Shown: piece by piece, positions 35,832 through 45,111 of the stretch
Layout of the letters: the number at the start of each line of letters is the position of its first letter
Numbering within the stretch: position 1 is the first letter of the stretch
Assembly (NCBI GenBank): GCA_963843465.1
Contig: CAWJKP010000002.1
Span: 1,364,001 to 1,428,000, forward strand
DNA from: CAWJKP01 sp963843465
Lineage (GTDB): Bacteria; Planctomycetota; Planctomycetia; Pirellulales; Thermoguttaceae
Length of the DNA stretch: 64,000 bases
Direction of reading: 5' to 3'
Notes under the pieces: model-generated
Seen by the model: only the letters and a program-made list of their open reading frames with translations
What the model was told of the DNA's origin: nothing
Databases searched by the model: none
Position numbers and translations under genes: made by a program

Positions 35832-38800
35832 CTACTGCAAGAATCGCTGGTACTTGTTGGGCTTGGAGTTGGCCGGCTTGCCGGGCGGCGGCATGTCGTT
35901 CAAATCGAGCTGGTCGGCGCCGTCCACCCGCAGCCGCTCGTCCGACGATCGAGTAGCCGGCCAATACTCGATCTTCAGCGCCCTGACGCTGGAGATCGGC
36001 GCGGTGGGATACTTCTGGCGAGATAGCTCGGCCTTCGAGCGGCCGTCGCCTTCGAGGATCAACAGGCCCTTGGCCTGGGTGTAGCTGATGCGCACCGCGC
36101 GGGCGGTGAACTTGACGTTCTCCAGCAGCGCGTGGTCGAGGGCCACCATTTCCATCGCGGGCTGCGCACTGCCGGGCGTAGACATCTGCGCGACCGTCAG
36201 CTTCCCGCAGTGCAGGATCATGCCGCGGTCGCCGAGCGACTTGAGGTCATTGGGATCCAACACGGCGTCCCACGAATCGACGGGCCCGTAGACCGTCGCC
36301 ACGTCGTCCTGAAAGGTCATTTCCCGGCTGTGGATGTTGCCGTCGATCAAGGCGTGGTAAGCGACGTTGAGGTAGGTCAACTGGTTGGGATCCCCCGGGG
36401 TAGCCGCGGGCGGCGTGGCAGCCGGCGGCCCCGCAGCGCCGCTTTGCAGGGGATCGCCCGAGCCGCGGCGCCAGGTGGTCAGCCATCCCGGCCCGCCGGC
36501 GTGCGTGCGGCCGGAGAGCATGTTGACCGTCAGGTCGGGGGCCTGGAGGAACTCGATGGATTGCGGCCCTCGCTCGTCGAAAGTGCGGCCGTCCAGGGTG
36601 ACGCCGCCGCTGCACTGGAGCTGGCTGACCTGCGGCGGCGGGTGGTTGGCGGCGTCGGCGAAAAGGATCGGCTGCTGGAGACTGACGTCGAGGGTCTCCG
36701 TGCGGAGCTGCCGGTTGGGCATCGTGGCCAGCACCGATTCCTCGAACCGCGCCGTGCGGCCGTCGAAGTTCATCTTCCGCTGCCAATGGACTTGGACCGT
36801 CCCGGGATGGTCCACGGGGTGGCCGTCGAGGTCTTTGTCCAGGGGCAGGTCCATCTGGCCGGGACCGTCGACCCACAGCCGATTGGTGCCCCGGTTGAGA
36901 TTGATGTTGCTGCCGTCCAGCGACATCCCGCGGCCTTCGAAATGGGCCTTCTCGCCGGTCACCATGACCGCCGTGCAGGGCTTGTTCACGTCGATCATCT
37001 GCACCTGATCGCCGATGATCAGCATCTTCCGCTCCTCGGGAGCGGCAGTCTGGGTCTCGCGCACCCGCACCGCGCCCTTGACAATCAGCTCGGCCACTTC
37101 CGACTGGTCGCCGTGCGTCAGCACCCGCGCTTGAAGCTGCCGGCCTTCGACGTCGAAGTGCCGCTGCACCGGAGCGGGGGGCGACGCGGCTCCCGTCGAC
37201 TGGGTTGCCCCGGGCCCTTGGTCGGCGGCTTGAAAGAATGAGGTTCGCTCGTAGGACGGATTGGCAATCCGTCCCACTCCGCCGGGCCCTTGGTCCGCGG
37301 CTTGAGAGAATGAGGTTCGTTGGTAGGACGGATTGGCAATCCGTCCTACTCCGCCGGGCTCTTGGCCCGCGGCTTGAAAGAATGAGGTTCGCTCGTAGGA
37401 CGGATTGGCAATCCGTCCCACTCCGCCGGGCCCTTGGTCCGCGGCTTGAGAGAATGAGGTGCGCACCAGCGGGAGGGCATCACCTTGCCCAGGGCAGGGA
37501 ACGACACTAGCCCGAAGCGCAAGCGAGGGCCAGGACTCGGTCCCTCGCTTGCGCTTCGGGCTAGTGTGCATGGTCTCATTTTGAGCCGTCAGCAACGGCG
37601 CCCCCGGCGGCGCTTGGGGCTGGCGGAGCAGGCCCAGTTTCGGCAGGCCGCCGGCGGCTGGCGCCGCTGTCTCTTCCACGAACCAGACCGCCAGCTCCTC
37701 GAACCGGCCCGACATCTGTGGCGACTCCAGCCGCACTTGCTGCCGGGCCATCATCCGGTCGGGACGCAGCTTGGGCTGGTTGCCGGGCGCGTCTTTGGGA
37801 AGCTCGAACAGCCAGAACCAGATCTCCTCCGCGGCCAGTTCGCCCATCCCGTCGACCTTCAGACCGGCGTCGCCGATCAGCGAAACCACCTGCTGCTGTT
37901 GGTAGGGCTGCACCCGCAGTTGCCCCGCCCAGCGGGCTTCGAGAATCTGGGGCGGCTTGTTAGCCCCGGCGGCCACGCCGGCTGGACCTGCCGGGCATAG
38001 TTGGTCTGCCACCGGCGTGGCCGCCGGGGCTAACACGCCGCCGGTGGGACGCACGGGGTACATACCCGGCTTGTCGGGCACCTGCCCGCGGAGCCAGCCT
38101 GGCCCGATGGCGGTCACCCGGCCCAGCTTTCCGGGACCGGCCGATTGGTACTGCAGGTTGCGGCAGTGGATCTCGTTGTTCTCCTGCTGGAGCCAAGCCT
38201 CTTGACGGTCTTCCAGCCCAAGCTGGCCGGTGATCAGGTCGTATTCCAGCCGCTGGCCCCGGCCGTTGACGCCTTGACTGGGCGCCGGACGACGACCGGG
38301 TTGCCCTTGGCCTCGAACCTTCGCGGCTGCAAATCGAACATGCCGCCGGCCTTCTTTTTCGACCCGGCCTTCGCTGCGGCGGCATCCCCGGCCGTATCGC
38401 TCCGCGGCCGGGAAAGGAAGATCGTCAACAGCTCACAATTGAGCTGATCGCTGGGACCGGCGGCATTGGTCCGCCGCACGTCGACGCGGTCTTCCAGCGT
38501 GATGAACTGCTGCACGGGATCGAAATGGAACGGGCCCTGGCAGGTGACCTCGATGGGAGTGCCGTCGGGGATCGCCAGCGGCAGGCCGGTCGGTCCGCCT
38601 CGCCCGGACCCCGTCGCTGGACCTGCGGCGGCCGCCGCCGGCGCTGCGGCCCCGTGATTCTTGTCGTGGACCTCCAGGTGCATCTGCACCTGCCGCCGCA
38701 GCTCGAGCGACTGCATGCCGGTGATGTTGGGGCCGCCGCGTTTTCGGCCTTCTCCTTTCAGCAGCTTCATGAGCATCCCCTGGCCGCTGCCGGAGTTCGC

Positions 38801-39445
38801 TCCCATCCAGAACTCCACCGGCTGCAAGGTCTTGATCTCCTCTTCCGAGACATCCAGGTCCCGGGTGAGCACCAGCAGATGATCCTCGGGGCCGCGATGC
38901 CTCCCCTCGCTGCGGATGGTGATCGGCCCGTGGAGTCGGCCGTTGATCAGCCGGCCGATGCGGGCCTTTCCCAGGTCCAAGGGTTGATCGAATTGCAACA
39001 GCGCGCCCTCGGGCGCTTCCAACACCACCGCCTGGCGGATCCGCTCCTCGGGACTGAGGTCCGGGTTGTCGGGCGTGTAGATCATCACGCAGGGATTGAT
39101 CTGCACGCGGCCGTCGCCGAAATTGGTGTACTCGCTCAGCAGCAGCTTCACCTGGTCGCTCTCGAGCATCTTGGCATTCTTCAGCAAGGGGGCGCCCGGA
39201 GGGAAAAGCGGGGCCAGCACCGCAAGGCGGTTGGCCGGGTCGCTGTCGGCGTCGTTGAGGTCCCGCTGCGAGGGCCCGCCCGCGGTTTCCCGCCGCGCGG
39301 CGGGCTCGATCAGCGGAACGGCGATCAGCGCATAGGCCCAATAGACGACCAGCAGCGCCGCCAGGCTGAGCGCACTGCGCAAGATGCGAGAGTTAGGGCC
39401 TGCCAAACAATACGTTGGGCAAATGGGGTCCAAGCGGCGGCTCAC
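35832..39445 (-). CDS. Large LptC/LptA-like LPS-transport protein, one frameshift, repeat insertions
   Basis: The GTG start at 39445 overlaps the kdsC stop by 4 bp. A single N-terminal transmembrane helix (LRSALSLAALLVVYWAYALI) is followed by about 1,150 residues of repeated OstA-like beta segments (GQGMLMKLLKGEG, DLDVSEEEIKTLQPVEFWMG, DKACTAVMVTGEKA-like strands, GGVTLDGRTFDE). Position after kdsD-kdsC parallels kdsD-kdsC-lptC-lptA of Gram-negatives, so it probably bridges LPS across the periplasm. One base is missing near 38283, splitting the frame. Between 37200 and 38035 three unrelated REP families are translated in frame, adding 24-residue repeats and other foreign stretches. Confidence 0.75.
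37212..37467. repeat. 72-bp tandem repeat carrying a REP, 3.5 units, inside the Lpt-like gene
   Basis: Units start at 37212, 37284, 37356 and 37428 (period exactly 72). Each contains GTAGGACGGATTGGCAATCC plus GTCC(T/C)AC, a GTAG-headed palindrome. Translated on the minus strand it yields GVGRIANPSY and RTSFSQAADQGPG repeats. Confidence 0.9.
37505..37566. repeat. CCCGAAGCGCAAGCGAGGG palindrome inside the Lpt-like gene
   Basis: CTAGCCCGAAGCGCAAGCG pairs with CGCTTGCGCTTCGGGCTAG around a 20-nt spacer. Translated as SPKRKRG ... PSLALRAS. It is the core of the composite element at 24072, 41321 and 43447. Confidence 0.8.
37959..38034. repeat. GTTAGCCCCGGCGGCC inverted pair inside the Lpt-like gene
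   Basis: Opposed copies of the GCCGGCGTGGCCGCCGGGG word flank about 25 bp, in frame (LAPAATPVA ... AGVAAGAN). Confidence 0.8.
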
Positions 39446-39963
39446 GTCAAGTAAGGATGAATCACGTCGTCCCAGCGGCGTTGCGCCTTGAGGATCCTTT
39501 CCAGGGTCTCGCGGACCGCCCCTTGGCCGCCCCCCAGGCAGGTGACGAAGTGCGCCGCCCGGCGCACTTCTTCGCAGGCGTCGGCCACGGCCACTCCCAG
39601 CCCCACCGCCCGCATCACCGGCAGATCAGGCAGGTCGTCGCCGATATAGCAGGCCTGCGCGGCCGAGAGGCTCAATTCCGCGAGGACTTCCTTCAAGGTA
39701 GCCAGCTTGTCCTGCGTCCCCTGACGAATAATGGTCACATTCAGCTCCGCCGCCCGGAGCTTCACGATCTGCGAGCTGCGCTGCGTCACCAGGCCGAACT
39801 TGTAGCCGGCCTTGTGCCAGAGCTTGATCCCCAGACCGTCGCGGATGTGGAACCGCTTGGTCTCGATCCCCTGGTTGTTGTAAACCACCTGGCCGTCGGT
39901 GAGCACCCCGTCCACGTCGGCCAGCACCAACTCGATCGGCTCGCAGCGTTGATCCAGGTCCAT
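39442..39963 (-). CDS. kdsC: 3-deoxy-D-manno-octulosonate 8-phosphate phosphatase (KdsC-type HAD)
   Basis: The 173-residue HAD hydrolase without cap domain has ELVLADVDGVLTDGQVVYNN (nucleophile Asp and DGVLTDG), the GLVTQRSSQIV motif II, KLATLKEVL with the lysine, and YIGDDLPDLPVM (motif IV). It removes phosphate from Kdo8P in Kdo synthesis for LPS. It lies between kdsD and the Lpt-like gene, with 4-bp overlap to the latter. A REP pair separates it from kdsD. Confidence 0.92.
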   Translation of the reverse strand: MDLDQRCEPIELVLADVDGVLTDGQVVYNNQGIETKRFHIRDGLGIKLWHKAGYKFGLVTQRSSQIVKLRAAELNVTIIRQGTQDKLATLKEVLAELSLSAAQACYIGDDLPDLPVMRAVGLGVAVADACEEVRRAAHFVTCLGGGQGAVRETLERILKAQRRWDDVIHPYLT

Positions 39964-39981
39964 GCAAAACTCCGGTTAGCG

Positions 39982-40034
39982 GCAGGCACACGCCGTGTGC
40001 CGTAGGCGGACGGCACACGGCGTGTGCCTGCTAC
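39982..40034. repeat. GTAGCAGGCACACG REP pair between kdsD and kdsC
   Basis: Opposed copies fill most of the 74-bp gap between two operon genes and could modulate read-through or mRNA stability. Confidence 0.8.
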
Positions 40035-40037
40035 AAA

Positions 40038-41153
40038 CTACGCGGGCGATGGGTCGTCAGGTTCGCAAAACAAGCGGTATTCAGCTTTCGCGGCAGGCTC
40101 GGCAATAGGGATGGACTTTGCCGGGGCCGATTCCGCGGCAAGTTCCCCGGGGAAGAGGCCCAGCACGTCGGTCACGTCGATCAGGCCCACCGGCCGGCCG
40201 TCGCCGTCGACCACCGGCAATTCGCTGATCTTCCGGCCGGCCAGGATCGCCACCGCCTCCGTCATCCGCGAGCCCAAGGCGATCGATAGCGGATGCGAGG
40301 TCATCAGCCTGCGGATCGGCCGGTCCAGCTCGGCGTCGCGGCGCCGCTCGAAGAGCCGTGCCAGGTCGCTGTCGGTAAAGATCCCCGTGAGCCCGCCGTC
40401 GGCCCCGACGAGCATGATCGCACCGGTCCTCCGGCCGGGCACGCTCAGCTCCACGAAGACCTCGCGGACGGTCTTCCAGTCGCCGGCCACCCGGCATTGT
40501 TCCAGAGGCCGCATGTGGTGCTCCACTTTGGCCAGTTTCCGGCCGAGGCTGCCCGCCGGGTGAAAGCGGGCGAAATCCTCGGCATTGAAGTTGCGGATCT
40601 GGCTGGTCACCAAGGCCAAGGCATCGCCGATGGCCAGCATGGCCGTGGTGCTGCTGCTGGGGGCAAGACCCAGCGCGTCGGCCTCTGCGACGAACCCGAT
40701 CTCCAGCACCACCGTGGCCGTACGGCCCAGCGTGCTCTGCGCCCGGCCGGTGATCGCCACGATCGGCACGCCCAACTGGGCCAGCGAGGGCAGCAATCGC
40801 AGCACTTCCTCCGTCTCGCCGCTTTGCGAGAGGATCAGCATCAAGTCGTCGCGATGGACGCGGCCCAAGTCGCCGTGGACGGCCTCGGCCGGATGCAGGC
40901 AATGGCTGCGGGTGCCCGTCGAGGCCAGCGTGGCCATGATCTTCTGGCCGATCAGCCCGGCTTTCCCCATCCCTGAGACAATGACGCTCCCCTGGCAGCG
41001 GAAGACCAGATCCACCGCCCGGCAGAACTCCCCGTCCAACCTTTGGGCCAGATCGGCCAGCGTCCGGCTCTCGCTCAGCAGGATCTGCCGTGCCGAGCGG
41101 AGTTGCTCGAAAGGACTCCATCCATCCGCGAACCGGACAGCTTCCGTGCTCAT
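40038..41153 (-). CDS. kdsD: D-arabinose 5-phosphate isomerase (KdsD/KpsF, SIS plus CBS pair)
   Basis: The protein has 371 residues. The SIS domain has VIVSGMGKAGLIGQKIMATL, STGTRSHCLHPAEAVHGDLG, LILSQSGETEEVL and GLAPSSSTTAML (family active-site region). Two CBS motifs follow (MRPLEQCRVAGDW ... GIFTDSDLARL; MTSHPLSIALGSRMTEAVAI ... GLIDVTDVLGL). It converts ribulose 5-phosphate to arabinose 5-phosphate, first step to Kdo. The C-terminus is about 40 residues longer than E. coli KdsD and ends by a REP. First gene of the kds/lpt operon. Confidence 0.93.
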   Translation of the reverse strand: MSTEAVRFADGWSPFEQLRSARQILLSESRTLADLAQRLDGEFCRAVDLVFRCQGSVIVSGMGKAGLIGQKIMATLASTGTRSHCLHPAEAVHGDLGRVHRDDLMLILSQSGETEEVLRLLPSLAQLGVPIVAITGRAQSTLGRTATVVLEIGFVAEADALGLAPSSSTTAMLAIGDALALVTSQIRNFNAEDFARFHPAGSLGRKLAKVEHHMRPLEQCRVAGDWKTVREVFVELSVPGRRTGAIMLVGADGGLTGIFTDSDLARLFERRRDAELDRPIRRLMTSHPLSIALGSRMTEAVAILAGRKISELPVVDGDGRPVGLIDVTDVLGLFPGELAAESAPAKSIPIAEPAAKAEYRLFCEPDDPSPA

Positions 41154-41758
41154 CGCTTGTCAATCCTTGACTTGCGCCAAATTCTGGGCAGAGGGGAAAT
41201 CGCCCCGATTGTAGCCCAATGCGCCACCCGCGACAACGCCGAGTGAATTACCATTATGGGGGGCCGAGTTCTCGTAGGTTATGCTTCAGCATAACATGCG
41301 CTCTATGGGACTTATGGGAGCTATAGTCCGCATTATTCATGGCCTAATCGAAACCCGAAGCGTAAGCGAGGGCCGTTCAACGACTTACCCTCGCTTACAC
41401 TTCGGGTTACGATCTCGCGCCCTGCGCCGGGCTCACTAGGGACCGTGAATAATCCGGAATAGGACCTATGCGTCCTACGGGGCCAAGGTGTCATGCTGAA
41501 GTATAACCCACGCAATGAATCCCCTTCGTTCCCAGTAGCTCTGCAATCGGTATCGACCGGACGCACGTCCGGGCCGGCCCGGCTCGGGACCAGGGGTCAT
41601 CCCCGTCCGGGGGGCTGCACCTTGCCGCCATAGAGCCCTGGCCAATGGCAAGCTTTTCCCATAGAATCGCGGCTTACACTTGGCCGCCCAAGGCGCCGGC
41701 CGCTTCCTTTCTGTTCCCCAGTCGGCCGCAAGCGTGCGGACCGGAGGAGTCGAGATCG
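41154..41758. repeat. Repeat-filled 600-bp gap between kdsD and aldolase
   Basis: It holds the REP GTAGGTTATGCTTCAGCATA at 41274-41295, a composite element at 41321-41462 (ends CTATAGTCCGCATTATTCAT and GTGAATAATCCGGAATAG, inner CCCGAAGCGTAAGCGAGGG arms) and a half palindrome GTCATGCTGAAGTATAAC at 41492-41509. No gene. The upstream regions of two divergent genes must lie here. Confidence 0.7.
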
Positions 41759-42736
41759 ATGATCGTCACTACCAACGACCTTTTCCGACATGCTTACGGG
41801 AAGTATGCCGTCGGAGCGTACAACATCAACAATCTGGAACAGACCGTCGGCCTGTTCCGCGGCAACTTGGGCAAGTCGAAGTCCAACGAAGAGCCCTCCA
41901 ACCCGGCCCTCGGCGCCCCGTTCATCATCCAGATCTCCCGCGGCGCCCGCAGCTATTCCGACAAGCGGTTCCTGGAAGCCATGATCCGCACGGCGGAAGA
42001 GGTCTTTCCGCAAGCGATCTTCGCCGTGCATCTCGACCACGGCACGGAAGAGGCCTGCTACGACTGCATCGCCAGCGGCTTTTACAGCTCGGTGATGATC
42101 GACGCTTCGCACGAGCCGCTGGCCAAGAACATCGAGATCACCCGCCGCATTGCCGATAAGGCCCATGCCAAGGGGATCGTCGTCGAGGCCGAGCTGGGCC
42201 AGCTCGGCGGCGTGGAAGAGGATGTCGTCGGCAGCGTCTGCCTGACCGACGCCGGCCAGGCCGCCGAATTCGTGGACCGCAGCGGCTGCGACTCGCTGGC
42301 TGTGGCCATCGGCACCTCGCACGGGGCCTACAAGTTCGCCGGCTCGCAGTCGTTGCGTCTGGACCGCCTGGCCAAGATCCAGGGCGTGCTGCCCAAGCGT
42401 TTCCCCCTGGTGATGCACGGTTCCAGCAGCGTACCGAAGGATTGGGTGGACCGCATCAACAAGGCGGGCGGGCAGATCAAGAACTCCAGCGGCGTGGCCG
42501 AGGACCAGTATCTGCCCGCCGCCAAGCTCGGCATCTGCAAGGTGAACATCGATACCGACGGCCGGCTGGTCTGGTGCGCGATCCACCGCGAGGCCTTCCG
42601 CGACGATCCGGCGAACTTCGACCTGCGTCCGCCGGGAAAGGTCTTCATGGCCGCCTACGCCCAGTACATCGAGCACAAGAACCAGAAACTGGGTTCCGCC
42701 GGCCAGTTGGAAGCGGTCCGTGGTTGTCTGAAGTAG
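41759..42736 (+). CDS. fba: Class II fructose-bisphosphate aldolase
   Basis: The 325-residue zinc-dependent aldolase has FAVHLDHGTEEACYDCIASG (catalytic Asp and zinc His), SVMIDASHEPLAKNI, VVEAELGQLGG, LAVAIGTSHGAYKF (zinc His) and VMHGSSSVP, with VNIDTDGRL near the end. It interconverts fructose 1,6-bisphosphate and triose phosphates in glycolysis and gluconeogenesis; tagatose-bisphosphate activity cannot be excluded. The ATG at 41759 is supported by GGAGGAG 10 bp upstream. pcm follows after 1 bp. Confidence 0.93.
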   Translation: MIVTTNDLFRHAYGKYAVGAYNINNLEQTVGLFRGNLGKSKSNEEPSNPALGAPFIIQISRGARSYSDKRFLEAMIRTAEEVFPQAIFAVHLDHGTEEACYDCIASGFYSSVMIDASHEPLAKNIEITRRIADKAHAKGIVVEAELGQLGGVEEDVVGSVCLTDAGQAAEFVDRSGCDSLAVAIGTSHGAYKFAGSQSLRLDRLAKIQGVLPKRFPLVMHGSSSVPKDWVDRINKAGGQIKNSSGVAEDQYLPAAKLGICKVNIDTDGRLVWCAIHREAFRDDPANFDLRPPGKVFMAAYAQYIEHKNQKLGSAGQLEAVRGCLK

Positions 42737-42737
42737 G

Positions 42738-43376
42738 ATGTCCGATCCATCGTTCGATCTGGCTCGGGAGACGATGCTCCGCAAGCAACTGCGTCGCCGG
42801 GGCATCCACGATCGGGGCGTGCTGGGCGCCATGGCGAGGGTCCCGCGGGAGCGGTTCGTCGCCCCGCCCGCCCGATCCCTGGCCTACGCGGACCGGGCGT
42901 TGGCCATCGCCTGCGGCCAGACCATCAGCCAGCCGTACATCGTGGCCCTGATGACGCAAGCCTTGGAACTGACCGGCAAGGAAAACGTCCTGGAGATCGG
43001 CACCGGCAGCGGTTATCAGACGGCGATTCTCGCCGAGTTGTCGCGGCAGGTCGTGACGTTGGAGCGGCACGCGGAACTGTCGCGATCGGCCGCGGCCCTG
43101 CTCAGCGACCTGGGATACCGCAACGTGACCTGCATCTGCGGCGACGGATCCCTGGGTTGGCCTCCCGCCGCTCCCTACGACCGGATCATCGTCACCGCGG
43201 CGGCCGCTAGCTGCCCGCCACCCTTGTTGGCCCAGCTCGCCGACCCCGGAGTGCTGCTGATTCCCCTCGATTGCGGCGACTGCCAGGAGCTTCAGGCGAT
43301 ACGTCGAGAAGGCGCGAATCAGACCGTAACTCACTTATCGCATTGCCGTTTCGTGCCGCTGATCGCGGGTGAATAG
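42738..43376 (+). CDS. pcm: Protein-L-isoaspartate O-methyltransferase
   Basis: The 212-residue protein has RVPRERFVAP, YADRALAIACGQTISQPYIV (family signature with the substrate-binding IS) and VLEIGTGSGYQTAILAEL (SAM motif I), then YDRIIVTAAAASCP. It repairs isoaspartyl residues in damaged proteins. It is cotranscribed with the aldolase. ATG at 42738. Confidence 0.93.
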   Translation: MSDPSFDLARETMLRKQLRRRGIHDRGVLGAMARVPRERFVAPPARSLAYADRALAIACGQTISQPYIVALMTQALELTGKENVLEIGTGSGYQTAILAELSRQVVTLERHAELSRSAAALLSDLGYRNVTCICGDGSLGWPPAAPYDRIIVTAAAASCPPPLLAQLADPGVLLIPLDCGDCQELQAIRREGANQTVTHLSHCRFVPLIAGE

Positions 43377-43797
43377 GCCATCTGCAATTGGTTAAGATCT
43401 CACCATTGCAAGCCTCAGGAACGGTCGGGTGTTCGCGGTCACAGACCTAACCCGGATTCTTCACGGCCCATCGTAACCCGAAGCGTAAGCGAGGACGGCG
43501 AACGGACTTAGCCTCGCTTACGCTTCGGGTTTCGATTGCGCGATCTGCGCCGTTTACATCACGGGGCGTGAATAATCCCGGCTAGTCGTCCCCCGGGCTT
43601 CTCCGCCGGGCTTCTCCACCGGCGTCCCGCTGGGGGCTCTTACACGCACGCCCCCGCGGATGGTTCTCGGGATTTCCAAGAAATCTGTTGGCGGCAATGT
43701 TCGCCCCGTGTCGGCAAAAACGTTTACAGATCGGTGGGAGATACGGAGCTTGCGAGAACGTCCGCCAACAAGAAACCTTGGATACAGGAGATCAACC
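43377..43797. repeat. Gap with composite palindromic element (43447-43585)
   Basis: The ends CTAACCCGGATTCTTCACGG and GCGTGAATAATCCCGGCTAG enclose CGAAGCGTAAGCGAGG arms. The remaining 200 bp is the leader of the calpain-like gene, with ACAGGAG at 43784-43790. Confidence 0.75.
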
Positions 43798-45072
43798 ATG
43801 TCCTTGTTAGACCGCATGTTGGGAAAAGTGTTTGCCGGCCGCAAGAGCGGACGTGGAAATCGCAGGTCGCCGTCCCGGAAGCAACAGCGGCGGCTGACCA
43901 TAGAACAGATGGAGCCGCGGGTGATGTTTTCCGCGCCGCAGCTTACGGCCACGCCCTATTCCACCACGCAGATGGCCCTGGTCTGGACCACCGTGCCCCA
44001 CGCGCTGGACTACGTGGTCGATTACCGGACCATCGGCGGCACCTGGCAACAGGAAGGCCCGTCATACAACACCGACAACCTCACATTCACCGGCGCGTTG
44101 AATCCCAACACCAAGTACCAGTTTCAGGTGGGCGCACAGATGACAGCAGGAACATCCCGGGCCCCGGGACAAGCGTCCTGGTCCAATGTCGTCACCGCTA
44201 CGACCGGCACGGGGATCGCCCTTCCCACGGCGACCACGGCCTATAGCAACTTCGGCACCGCGAGCTACGGCGGCTCGTTGTTCGGCAAGAATGGGCCGTC
44301 CTACCTGGACGTGCAGCAGGGGGCCGCGGGCGACTGCTGGCTGCTGGCGAGCCTGGCCGAGGTGGCGGCCCGCGATCCCCAGGACATTAAGAACATGTTC
44401 AGTTGGGCCGGCACCGCCGTGGACCAGAACGGCGTGGTGGACCTCTATACGGTCCGTTTCTACAACAGCAAGAACGTGGCCGAGTACGTCGCCGTGGACG
44501 CGGAACTGCCCGCCGGCGGCGGAACGTACGACCACCCGGTCAACGGCGTTCCCTGGGTGGCCTTGGCCGAGAAGGCCTACGCCGAGGCCAACTCGCTGGG
44601 TTATGTCACCACCCAGCAGACAGGCAAGGACTCTTACGCCGCCCTCAACGGTGGCGACCCGGCCTGGGCCTTGCAGGCCATCACCGGGAAGCCGGCCAGC
44701 GACTTCGCCGTCAACCCCGCCAACCTCGCCACCGCGTGGAACAAGAACGAGCTCATCGTCCTGGTAAGCGACAGCAAGCCGGTCAGAACGGACGTGGTGG
44801 CCAACCACTGCTATGCGATGGTCAACTACAAGCCTTCTGAGGTGGTCCAGGGGGACAGTCTGCCCTACCAGTTGTTCAACCCGTGGGGAGCCAACTCTGC
44901 AGGGGATGCCCCTGATGGGATGTTGGGCCTCTTCTACGCCGACTCGGGTTTTATCTCGCAGAACTTCAACTCCCAGTGCCTCGGCGCCGGGGCAGCACCC
45001 GAACTCCAAACCAGAACGCAGCGTGCGGCGGAAGCCGCGACGGATCTGGTATTGGCAGCTTGGGGCGTCTGA
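43798..45072 (+). CDS. Calpain-like cysteine protease with LEPR export motif and FN3 domain
   Basis: The 424-residue protein has a basic N-terminus RRSPSRKQQRRLTIEQMEPR then VMFSA, the planctomycete LEPR-type surface/export motif. A fibronectin type III domain follows at residues 45-135 (YSTTQMALVWTTVPHALDYV ... YQFQVGAQM). The C2-type catalytic domain has QQGAAGDCWLLASLAEVA (Cys), VANHCYAMVNY (His) and LFNPWG (Asn). Calcium-binding loops of eukaryotic calpain are absent. It is probably secreted or surface attached. The start is fixed by ACAGGAG 8 bp upstream. Confidence 0.88.
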   Translation: MSLLDRMLGKVFAGRKSGRGNRRSPSRKQQRRLTIEQMEPRVMFSAPQLTATPYSTTQMALVWTTVPHALDYVVDYRTIGGTWQQEGPSYNTDNLTFTGALNPNTKYQFQVGAQMTAGTSRAPGQASWSNVVTATTGTGIALPTATTAYSNFGTASYGGSLFGKNGPSYLDVQQGAAGDCWLLASLAEVAARDPQDIKNMFSWAGTAVDQNGVVDLYTVRFYNSKNVAEYVAVDAELPAGGGTYDHPVNGVPWVALAEKAYAEANSLGYVTTQQTGKDSYAALNGGDPAWALQAITGKPASDFAVNPANLATAWNKNELIVLVSDSKPVRTDVVANHCYAMVNYKPSEVVQGDSLPYQLFNPWGANSAGDAPDGMLGLFYADSGFISQNFNSQCLGAGAAPELQTRTQRAAEAATDLVLAAWGV

Positions 45073-45111
45073 ATACCAACCGCACGCGACGCGCCGGGAA
45101 CTGCGGTGCGG

